Part shown: piece after piece, positions 14,399-21,127 of the stretch
Layout of the letters: each line of letters starts with the position of its first letter
How positions within the stretch are numbered: the first letter of the stretch is position 1
Origin: Bacillota bacterium
GTDB lineage: Bacteria > Bacillota_I > Bacilli_A > Acholeplasmatales > Acholeplasmataceae
Direction of reading: 5' to 3'
Length of the DNA stretch: 21,127 nt
Assembly: GCA_023431045.1 (NCBI GenBank)
Contig: JAEYXZ010000053.1
Span: 1-21,127 of the forward strand
Position numbers and translations under genes: made by a program
The notes under the pieces: generated by a model
What the model was told of the DNA's origin: nothing
The model's database searches: none
What the model saw: the letters and a program-made list of their open reading frames with translations, nothing else

Positions 14399-15547
14399 AT
14401 GATTTTAAATGAAGAACAGATAAAGATTGTAGAGGATCAAAGTCGTTTTATTTTTGTTTTAGCTGGAGCTGGAAGTGGAAAAACAAGAGTGATTGCTGAA
14501 CGAATTAAACGTCTCATTCATGAAGGGGTTAAGGAAGAGACTATCCTTTGTTTAACCTTCACTAGAAAAGCAGCACATGAAATGAAGTCACGTCTAAGTA
14601 CCGGAGTTGTCGTTGATACGTTTCATGGATATTGTTATGAACTTTTAAGTAAACATCAAACGTTTAAGATTTTTGAATTCAATCAAGAATTCGAAGAAGA
14701 AGACATCCTTCAAATTAGTAACTATAAAAACCAACTAAAGAAGGTTGAGAAACCAAAACAATACGATTACTATCAATCATATTTAAAGAGGCGACAGTTA
14801 ATTGATTATGATGATCTTTTACTACTTTCAATTCCATACATTCAGAATCATCCGTTTATCTATATTTTTATTGATGAGTTTCAAGATACCAATTTGTTAC
14901 AGTTTACACTACTAGAAAAGATGATAAAAAAACAAGTATCACTTTTTGCTGTAGGCGATCCTGATCAAAGTATTTATGCGTTTCGTGGGGCAAAGGTAGA
15001 ACTTATTAATCATTTTGTTAAAAAGTATCAAGTTAAAGTCATGAAGTTAGAATATAATTATCGTTCGCATCAACGGATTCTAGATGGAGCTAATCATTTA
15101 ATCGATAGAAACCTTAATCGATTTAAGAAGCAGTTAGTTGGTAGAAGAGACGATATTGTTGAACCAAAAATTTATATTGGTCGTGAAAATCAAATCGAAC
15201 AAAAGATCATTGAAATAATTAAGAGTATTGATACGAATGATATTGCAATCCTTTATCGAAATCATTTTCAAGTCGTTCGAATTAAACAAATACTTAAAAG
15301 ACATTATTTATTCCATGTGAAACTTTTAACAATGCACGAAGCGAAAGGATTAGAGTTTGATTGTATCATCTTAATCGGGTGTGAATTACTACCTTATGAT
15401 AAAGATGAAACCTATAGTGGAAAGGAAGAAGAAAGACGCTTATTTTTTGTTGGGTTGACACGCGCTAAAAGACATTTATATCTCTTTTCAAAACGGATCA
15501 ATTCATTTCTAAATGAGACAAAAATACCAATCTTACATCTTATGTAA
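14399..15547 (+). CDS. Minimal UvrD/Rep-family helicase lacking the 2B subdomain
   Basis: This is a 382-residue SF1A helicase, about half the PcrA/UvrD length, yet every helicase motif is present: Q motif LNEEQ (3-7), Walker A AGAGSGKT (22-29), Ia TFTRKAAHEMKSR (53-65), II DEFQD (159-163), III GDPDQSIYAFRGA (186-198), IV EYNYRS (218-223), AILYRN (283-288), V MHEAKGLEF (312-320) and VI VGLTRAKRHLYL (351-362). Only about 25 residues separate AILYRN from motif V, where PcrA has roughly 200 that form 2B; 1B is also reduced (about 85-135). It has no C-terminal Tudor-like domain. In Rep and PcrA, 2B is autoinhibitory and regulates activity, so this may be a constitutively active or partner-controlled motor in repair. 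It is followed by ligA after 75 nt. I see no frameshift or internal stop, so it is not a decayed copy of pcrA. Confidence 0.88.
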   Translation: MILNEEQIKIVEDQSRFIFVLAGAGSGKTRVIAERIKRLIHEGVKEETILCLTFTRKAAHEMKSRLSTGVVVDTFHGYCYELLSKHQTFKIFEFNQEFEEEDILQISNYKNQLKKVEKPKQYDYYQSYLKRRQLIDYDDLLLLSIPYIQNHPFIYIFIDEFQDTNLLQFTLLEKMIKKQVSLFAVGDPDQSIYAFRGAKVELINHFVKKYQVKVMKLEYNYRSHQRILDGANHLIDRNLNRFKKQLVGRRDDIVEPKIYIGRENQIEQKIIEIIKSIDTNDIAILYRNHFQVVRIKQILKRHYLFHVKLLTMHEAKGLEFDCIILIGCELLPYDKDETYSGKEEERRLFFVGLTRAKRHLYLFSKRINSFLNETKIPILHLM

Positions 15548-15595
15548 ATTATTCATAAAACATAAACTTTTTGTATAATGGAACAGGCGGGCGTG

Positions 15596-15604
15596 TGGTA
15601 TAAT
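15596..15604 (+). promoter_or_regulatory. Extended -10 promoter of ligA, with a second TATAAT upstream
   Basis: TGGTATAAT gives a perfect -10 at 15599-15604 with the TG extension. A further TATAAT lies at 15574-15579. From the proximal box transcription would start near 15611, leaving a leader of only about 12 nt that begins at the AAGGTGAT Shine-Dalgarno; the distal box would give about 37 nt. A short GC-rich run (GGCGGGCGTGTGG, 15587-15598 region) lies between them, unusual in this AT-rich DNA. Confidence 0.55.
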
Positions 15605-15622
15605 TAATAGAAGGTGATTAAG

Positions 15623-17599
15623 ATGGATGTTCTAGCTAGAATTAAACAATTAAGAGAACAAATCAATCGTGCTAATTTTCTATATCATACACTTGATAAA
15701 CCCGAGATAACAGACTATGAATATGATCAGTTATTGGCAGAATTAGTTAAGCTGGAAAATGAACATCCAGAGTTTTTTGATGAAGCATCACCAACCCAAA
15801 AAGTAGGCGGAAAAGTATTAGAGGGATTTGAGAAAGTCACTCATCAAGTTCCAATGATGTCACTTGCTAATGTCTTTAGCTTAGAAGAATTAGAAGACTT
15901 TTGCGACAAAGTATATAAGGTTATTCCAAGCGTTACTTTCGTTTCAGAATTAAAAATTGATGGTTTAGCGGTATCCCTTATTTATGAAAAGGGGATTTTT
16001 AAGAAAGCGGCAACTAGAGGTAATGGACTCGTTGGAGAAGATATAACTTTGAATGCGAAGACGATTAAAACCTTACCACTTAAGTTACACGAACCCATTG
16101 ATATTGAAGTTCGTGGTGAAATTTTTATGTCTCACGACTCATTTAAGAAGGCTAACGAAGATCGCCTTGATAACGGATTAGAACTATTTGCTAATCCACG
16201 TAATGCAGCCGCTGGTACGATTAGACAACTGGATTCAAAAGTTGTTGAAAAGAGAAAACTAAGTCTCTTTGTTTATCAAATTGTTAATTCAAAAAATTAC
16301 TGTACTACGCAATATGAAGTTCTAGAATATTTGAAACATTTAGGATTCCCAGTCAATCCTAATTTTAAACATGCTAAAGATGTTGAACAACTTAAAGGAT
16401 ACATTGGATATTACGACGAGCTTAGAAAAGAACTCGCCTATGATACTGATGGAGTTGTCATTAAAGTTAATGAACTTTTCACTTACGATCAAATAGGTGT
16501 GACAGCGAAGAGTCCAAAGTATGCAACAGCTTTTAAGTTTGAAGCTGAGAAACAAGAAACCATCATTACAGGTATTACTTTCCAAGTTGGTAGAACAGGT
16601 GTTATCACACCAGTTGCAGAATTAAAACCGGTTTTCGTATCAGGTTCTTTGGTCTCACGTGCGACCCTTCATAACGAAGACTATATTAAAGAGAAAGATA
16701 TTCGAATTCATGATTATGTGATGGTTCACAAAGCTGGGGAAATTATTCCTGAAGTCATCAATGTCATACTGGAAAAAAGAAACCATCAAGCACCATTTGA
16801 GATGATTCATGAATGTCCTGTTTGTAGTGCACCGCTGCTTCGAAAAGAAGGGGAAGCAGACTACTATTGTACCAATGATTCATGCCCAGGTAAAAACGTC
16901 TATTCACTCGTACATTTTGCATCAAGAGTTGCAATGGATATTGACTCACTTGGTGAGAAAGTTGTCGAGATTCTTCACGATTTGGGTTACTTAAATACAA
17001 TTGTTGATATTTATCGATTACACGAATATAAAACTGAATTAATGGATATTCCTGGTTTTGGTAAAAAGAAAGTTGAAAAATTATTGGATGCAATTGAAGC
17101 GAGTAAGAAACAATCCTTTGATCGTGTGTTATTTGGATTAGGGATTAAACATGTTGGAGCTAAAGTTGCAAAAACATTAATCAAACACTTCTCAACAATT
17201 GATGAACTGATGATGGCACAAAGCGAATCGTTAACGTCAATTCCTGATATTGGAGATATGATTGCTGAATCAATCGTTAGTTATTTTAGTAACGAAAAGA
17301 ACCAACAACTCATTTCAGAACTAAAAAATATAGGACTTAATTTTAGTCATCAAAAAGAAGTCATCATTGAACACGAATTTAATGGTAAGGTTTTTGTCTT
17401 AACGGGAACTTTAGAGAGTTTTTCAAGAGATCAAGCAAGTCTGATTATTGAAAAACTAGGTGGTAAAGTATCATCCTCAGTTTCAGCTAAAACTGATGTT
17501 TTATTAGCTGGTAGCGATGCTGGTTCTAAGCTTAAAAAAGCAAGAGAACTAGGCGTTAGAATTATGGATGAAGAAGAATTTAAGAGGATGATTATATGA
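15623..17599 (+). CDS. ligA: NAD+-dependent DNA ligase LigA
   Basis: LigA seals nicks at Okazaki junctions and in repair, using NAD+. It has 658 residues and all domains in order: the Ia NMN-binding part (residues 1 to about 65), the adenylation domain with catalytic Lys111 in LKIDGLA, TRGNGLVGED (131-140) and LANPRNAAAGT, the OB fold (about 310-390), the zinc-binding Cys398, Cys401, Cys416 and Cys421, the helix-hairpin-helix domain (about 430-580; IPGFGKKK and GIKHVG), and a C-terminal BRCT domain (about 585-658; NGKVFVLTGTL). I start it at the ATG at 15623, since the AAGGTGAT Shine-Dalgarno overlaps the possible GTG at 15614. The stop overlaps the uvrA ATG in an ATGA, so the two repair genes are coupled. 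Confidence 0.97.
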   Translation: MDVLARIKQLREQINRANFLYHTLDKPEITDYEYDQLLAELVKLENEHPEFFDEASPTQKVGGKVLEGFEKVTHQVPMMSLANVFSLEELEDFCDKVYKVIPSVTFVSELKIDGLAVSLIYEKGIFKKAATRGNGLVGEDITLNAKTIKTLPLKLHEPIDIEVRGEIFMSHDSFKKANEDRLDNGLELFANPRNAAAGTIRQLDSKVVEKRKLSLFVYQIVNSKNYCTTQYEVLEYLKHLGFPVNPNFKHAKDVEQLKGYIGYYDELRKELAYDTDGVVIKVNELFTYDQIGVTAKSPKYATAFKFEAEKQETIITGITFQVGRTGVITPVAELKPVFVSGSLVSRATLHNEDYIKEKDIRIHDYVMVHKAGEIIPEVINVILEKRNHQAPFEMIHECPVCSAPLLRKEGEADYYCTNDSCPGKNVYSLVHFASRVAMDIDSLGEKVVEILHDLGYLNTIVDIYRLHEYKTELMDIPGFGKKKVEKLLDAIEASKKQSFDRVLFGLGIKHVGAKVAKTLIKHFSTIDELMMAQSESLTSIPDIGDMIAESIVSYFSNEKNQQLISELKNIGLNFSHQKEVIIEHEFNGKVFVLTGTLESFSRDQASLIIEKLGGKVSSSVSAKTDVLLAGSDAGSKLKKARELGVRIMDEEEFKRMII

Positions 17600-20415
17600 A
17601 TGAATGGATAAAAATCCGTGGTGCAAGAGAAAACAACTTAAAAAATATTGACTTAGATCTACCTAAAAATAAGTTGATTGTTATGACTGGGGTTTCTGGT
17701 TCTGGGAAATCTTCTTTAGCGTTTGATACGATTTATCAAGAAGGTCAAAGAAGATATATGGAATCTCTTTCTTCTTATGCTAGACAATTTTTAGGTAATT
17801 ATGAAAAACCAGATGTTGATTCAATCGAAGGATTATCACCATCAATTTCAATTGATCAAAGAACAACCTCTAATAACCCGCGTTCAACAGTTGGAACAGT
17901 AACTGAAATTTATGATTATTTTAGATTGTTATTTGCAAGGGTTGGAACACCATATTGTCCTGGTTCTGATACGCCGGTAACCAAACAAACCATTGAAGAA
18001 ATGACACTTCGAGTTCTAAGTTTACCAGAAGGAACAACTGTTATTGTTGTTTCACCTGTGGTAGAAAGACAAAAAGGAACTCATAAAGATAAGTTAGCAG
18101 CGTGGTTAAAAGATGGTTTTACAAGAGTATGGGTTGATGGCAAAGTTCAAGTCATCGAAGAGATGGAAGAACTTGATAAGAATAAGTTTCATGATTTGGC
18201 AATTATCATTGATAGAATTACTGTCAGAGAAGGCATTCGATCAAGGGTATTTGATGCAATGGAACTTGCATCTAAATATGCTGGTGGTAAAACAAGAATT
18301 ATCATTAATAATAAAGACGTTATGAATTTTTCTGAACAGTACTACTGTGAAGGTATTGACTTTACGATTCCTGAACTTGAACCAAGATTATTCTCATTTA
18401 ATACACCAATTGGTGCTTGCCCACATTGTAATGGGCTCGGATTAAAACTAGAAGTTGCAAGAGAACTTGTTGTTAATCCTGAAAAGGGTATTTTAGATGG
18501 TGGATTAATTCCTTATCGTCATGCGGATGAAGGTAATTTAAGTAATCAAGAACTAGAAATTATTTGTCGTCATTATGATATTAATCCATATGTTCCAATG
18601 CGTGAATTAACTGAGGAACAAATTAATATCATCTTATATGGTACAAAAGAAGAAATTCACTTCAAATTAAAATCTAACTCAGGAAGAATTCATGAAAAGG
18701 TGTCGACTTATGAAGGTTTAATTCCACAATTAAACCGACGTTATATGGAGACTGTTTCAGAATGGATTCGTTCTTGGATTGAATCCTTTATGACTGAAAC
18801 GGTATGTCCGGTATGTCACGGGGCACGTTTAAATGAAGCGGCATTATCGGTTCGCATCAATCACATGAATATTCATCAAATGATGACACACTCGATTGAA
18901 GACTTAGAGCAACTTGTTACAAAACTAGAACTAACCAATGAACAACGACAAATCGCTCATTTAGCGCTTCAAGAAATTGAACACCGTTTAAGTTTCTTAA
19001 ATGATGTTGGATTAGGATATTTAAATCTTGCAAGAAGTGCTGGGACATTATCTGGTGGAGAAGCACAGCGCATTCGTTTAGCAACGCAAATCGGTTCTAA
19101 ACTTTCAGGTGTCTTGTATGTACTCGATGAACCATCCATTGGTCTTCATCAAAAGGATAATGAAAAATTGATTAACTCATTAAAAAAAATGAGAGATCTA
19201 GGAAATACTTTAATTGTGGTTGAGCATGACCATGATACGATGGAACAATCCGATTACTTAGTCGATATTGGTCCTGGTGCAGGGGATACCGGCGGAGAAG
19301 TTGTCGCATATGGTACTCCATCAGAAGTTAAAAACAATAAAAAATCTATTACTGGTCAATATTTAAATGGTGTTTTATCAGTTGACACCCCAAAGAGTCG
19401 AAGAAGTGGATCTGGTAAAGATATTTTGGTTATTGGTGCCCGAGAAAACAACTTAAAAAATATTACAGTTAGTTTTCCACTAGGTAAACTAACTCTAGTT
19501 ACAGGTGTCTCTGGATCTGGTAAATCGACGCTAGTTAATGAAATCTTGATGAAAGGCCTTCGTCAAAAACTTTACAAGAGTAAGGATTTAGCTGGTACCC
19601 ATGATATGATTCAAGATTACGGATTAGTCGATAAGATCATTGAGATCTCACAATCCCCAATCGGGTATAATCCACGCAGTAACCCAGCAACATACACCGG
19701 TGTATTTGATGATATTAGAGATGTCTTCGCACAAACCCAAGAAGCGAAAATGAGAGGATATCAAAAAGGAAGATTCTCATTTAACGTTCGTGGTGGACGT
19801 TGTGAAACATGTTCTGGTGATGGTGTTAAAAAGATTTCAATGCACTTCTTACCGGATGTCTATGTTCCTTGTGAAGTATGTGGTGGTACCAGATACAATC
19901 ATGAAACACTTCAAATTAAATATAAAGGTAAGAATATTGCTGATGTTCTTAATATGACGATTGATGAAGCAGTCGTATTCTTTGAGAACCATCCAAAGAT
20001 TCATAATCAATTAAAAACGATTAAAGATGTTGGCCTTGGTTATATTCGTTTGGGACAATCCGCAACCACCCTTTCAGGTGGGGAGGCTCAAAGAGTTAAA
20101 CTTGCATCAGAACTCTATAAACGTATTACGCCATCAACCTTGTATATCTTGGATGAACCAACCACTGGACTTCATACCGATGATGTGAAAAGACTAGTCT
20201 CAGTGCTTCATAGAATAGTAGACCAAGGGGCAACAATGATTGTAATTGAACATAATTTAGATGTGATTAAGAATGCTGATTATATCATTGATTTAGGTCC
20301 CGAAGGTGGGGCTAATGGTGGATATGTTATTGGTACTGGAACACCTGAAGAATTAGCGCTCAATAATCAAAGTTATACAGGACATTATTTAAGACATATA
20401 CTACAAACCAAATAA
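17596..20415 (+). CDS. uvrA: Excinuclease ABC subunit A (UvrA)
   Basis: UvrA is the damage-sensing ABC ATPase that loads UvrB in nucleotide excision repair. The 939-residue length is normal. It has two ABC modules: Walker A GVSGSGKSS (32-40), signature SGGEAQRIRLA (from 486) and Walker B LYVLDEPSIGLH; then a second Walker A GVSGSGKST (637-645), signature SGGEAQRVKLA (from 827) and Walker B LYILDEPTTGLH. Zinc-binding cysteines appear as CPHC and CPVC in the insertion region and as C-x2-C-x19-C-x2-C (Cys736, 739, 759, 762) in the C-terminal module. The start ATG overlaps the ligA stop, with GAGG 8 nt upstream (17584-17587). uvrB, which often precedes uvrA in Firmicutes, is absent here; ligA takes that place. 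Confidence 0.98.
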   Translation: MNEWIKIRGARENNLKNIDLDLPKNKLIVMTGVSGSGKSSLAFDTIYQEGQRRYMESLSSYARQFLGNYEKPDVDSIEGLSPSISIDQRTTSNNPRSTVGTVTEIYDYFRLLFARVGTPYCPGSDTPVTKQTIEEMTLRVLSLPEGTTVIVVSPVVERQKGTHKDKLAAWLKDGFTRVWVDGKVQVIEEMEELDKNKFHDLAIIIDRITVREGIRSRVFDAMELASKYAGGKTRIIINNKDVMNFSEQYYCEGIDFTIPELEPRLFSFNTPIGACPHCNGLGLKLEVARELVVNPEKGILDGGLIPYRHADEGNLSNQELEIICRHYDINPYVPMRELTEEQINIILYGTKEEIHFKLKSNSGRIHEKVSTYEGLIPQLNRRYMETVSEWIRSWIESFMTETVCPVCHGARLNEAALSVRINHMNIHQMMTHSIEDLEQLVTKLELTNEQRQIAHLALQEIEHRLSFLNDVGLGYLNLARSAGTLSGGEAQRIRLATQIGSKLSGVLYVLDEPSIGLHQKDNEKLINSLKKMRDLGNTLIVVEHDHDTMEQSDYLVDIGPGAGDTGGEVVAYGTPSEVKNNKKSITGQYLNGVLSVDTPKSRRSGSGKDILVIGARENNLKNITVSFPLGKLTLVTGVSGSGKSTLVNEILMKGLRQKLYKSKDLAGTHDMIQDYGLVDKIIEISQSPIGYNPRSNPATYTGVFDDIRDVFAQTQEAKMRGYQKGRFSFNVRGGRCETCSGDGVKKISMHFLPDVYVPCEVCGGTRYNHETLQIKYKGKNIADVLNMTIDEAVVFFENHPKIHNQLKTIKDVGLGYIRLGQSATTLSGGEAQRVKLASELYKRITPSTLYILDEPTTGLHTDDVKRLVSVLHRIVDQGATMIVIEHNLDVIKNADYIIDLGPEGGANGGYVIGTGTPEELALNNQSYTGHYLRHILQTK

Positions 20416-20432
20416 ATAGAGGTATTAATTGA

Positions 20433-20951
20433 ATGAATAATCACAATCATGACGATCATGATAAGGATGATTTAACTGAAGAAGAAATTAGAAAAATGAT
20501 CGATGAATCAAAACAAGTTAATAAACTGAAGCTAGGTTATGATATCGGATTTATCTTACACAAGAATTTTGGTTATCACGTTTTATTCACACTCATTGTT
20601 AACTTACTTTCAAGCAGTATTTTGATTGGACTAACCTCACAGATTTATCCACTCATGGATATTACGTTGGTTGGGTTCTTCATCGGTATGTTCTTATATA
20701 CATTGATGGAATTGATTGCTAAAATCATCATGATTAGATTCTTATTAAAACCGATTATTTATAGTTTTGGATTAATCCTATATATTGTTAATGTAACTTT
20801 ATTTTGGCTCACCGATTTAATGGTTGATCGCTTTGATTACAAATTGCATGTTGAGAATATATTTATCTTCACGATTGGATTTATGTTATTAAGATTCATA
20901 TTTACCACTTATGTAAGAAAAGCAGAGTGGATACAGAAAGGACTAAAATAA
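20433..20951 (+). CDS. Four-helix membrane protein of unknown function between uvrA and hprK
   Basis: This 172-residue protein begins with a His/Asp-rich, charged stretch (residues 1-30, HNHDDHDKDD followed by an acidic helix) and has four hydrophobic helices (about 49-69, 76-100, 107-127, 141-159). I find no family motif. In B. subtilis the uvrA-hprK interval also holds small membrane proteins, including the four-helix YvlD; this gene is in the same position, but I cannot confirm homology. The His/Asp cluster could bind a divalent metal or may be an accident of charge. The Shine-Dalgarno is AGAGG (20418-20422), 10 nt before the ATG. Its stop overlaps the hprK start (TAATG), so it is co-translated with hprK. 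Confidence 0.75.
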   Translation: MNNHNHDDHDKDDLTEEEIRKMIDESKQVNKLKLGYDIGFILHKNFGYHVLFTLIVNLLSSSILIGLTSQIYPLMDITLVGFFIGMFLYTLMELIAKIIMIRFLLKPIIYSFGLILYIVNVTLFWLTDLMVDRFDYKLHVENIFIFTIGFMLLRFIFTTYVRKAEWIQKGLK

Positions 20952-21127
20952 TGGCCAAATCAATTTCCGTTGAAAAGATTGTTAATCAACTCGACCTAAG
21001 CATTGTTGCTGGTGAAAAAGGACTGCATCATAAGGTGACAGTTGACATGTTATCAAGACCCGGCGTGGAGTTTGCTGGATTTCTTGATTTCTATGATAAA
21101 GACCGCATTCTATTGATAGGATCTAAA
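20951..21127 (+). CDS. hprK: HPr kinase/phosphorylase, 5' part (truncated by window edge)
   Basis: The last 177 nt encode the first 59 residues of a protein beginning MAKSISVEKIV. The pattern VEKIVNQLDL, VAGEKGL, SRPGVEFAGFLDFY and DRILLIG fits the N-terminal domain of HprK/P, the bifunctional enzyme that phosphorylates and dephosphorylates Ser46 of HPr and so controls sugar uptake and carbon catabolite regulation in low-GC Gram-positives. The kinase domain with its P loop lies beyond the window. The ATG follows the preceding TAA with one shared base, and AAAGGA lies upstream. Together with pgi in this window it supports a sugar-fermenting organism with a PTS. Confidence 0.9.
   Translation, partial: MAKSISVEKIVNQLDLSIVAGEKGLHHKVTVDMLSRPGVEFAGFLDFYDKDRILLIGSK

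Noticed and set aside
14399..15547. Mini-helicase as a decayed fragment of pcrA
   Set aside because: All helicase motifs are intact from Q to VI in a single frame with its own Shine-Dalgarno, and the missing part is exactly one subdomain and not a random end.
16764..17093. 109-codon open frame on the minus strand
   Set aside because: It lies wholly inside ligA opposite the zinc-finger and helix-hairpin-helix region, whose plus-strand frame is certain; no Shine-Dalgarno or family resemblance.
1742..17599. Possible recoding of TGA to Trp as in Mycoplasma
   Set aside because: TGA terminates pgi, tsaE, the glycosyltransferase fusion, glnS and ligA at the expected lengths, and Trp positions are TGG, so the standard code applies.
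1..21127. CRISPR arrays, insertion sequences, tRNA or rRNA genes, phage genes
   Set aside because: No direct-repeat arrays, transposase-like proteins, cloverleaf-sized conserved RNA patterns or phage proteins were seen; coding density leaves only short gaps.

Overview
The window is AT-rich, gene-dense DNA of a low-GC Firmicutes/Tenericutes type, most likely an Acholeplasma/Izemoplasma/Haloplasma-like relative of the Mollicutes. Gene content and order are Bacillus-like in places (tsaE-tsaB-rimI-tsaD, pcrA near ligA, uvrA close to hprK). Shine-Dalgarno sites are strong, intergenic gaps are short, and many genes join by ATGA overlaps. TGA works as a normal stop (pgi, tsaE, ligA) and Trp is TGG, so the code is the standard one and not that of Mycoplasma/Spiroplasma. 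The taxon is inferred from style and content only.

Layout. (1) 2-1310: the 3' part of a DegV-family lipid-binding protein and a polytopic membrane protein, ending in a hairpin terminator. (2) 1382-5490: a compact six-gene operon (S1-domain RNA-binding protein, pgi, tsaE, tsaB, rimI, tsaD), bounded by an extended -10 promoter and a terminator. It joins a glycolytic enzyme to most of the tRNA t6A apparatus. (3) 5494-7268: a single-gene unit for a cysteine-free, membrane-anchored, mostly extracytoplasmic protein that seems to contain two diverged copies of a YpmS/DUF2140-like module. (4) 7279-12880: an operon for a two-domain glycosyltransferase/acyltransferase, glutaminyl-tRNA synthetase and the PcrA helicase, ending at a bidirectional terminator. 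(5) 12885-14340, minus strand: a VTC-domain (polyphosphate-polymerase-like) protein and a DUF4956 membrane protein, translationally coupled. (6) 14399-15547: a minimal 382-residue UvrD-type helicase lacking the 2B subdomain. (7) 15596-21127: ligA, uvrA, a four-helix membrane protein and the 5' end of hprK.

The genes are mostly housekeeping: translation fidelity (t6A, GlnRS), DNA repair (PcrA, LigA, UvrA, mini-UvrD), glycolysis and its control (Pgi, HprK) and membrane lipid synthesis (GT4-PlsC, DegV). The least ordinary items are the tandem-module membrane protein, the 2B-less helicase, the GT4-PlsC fusion, and the VTC/DUF4956 plus mini-helicase block between pcrA and ligA, which are adjacent in Bacillus. 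No mobile element, CRISPR array, tRNA or rRNA was seen.
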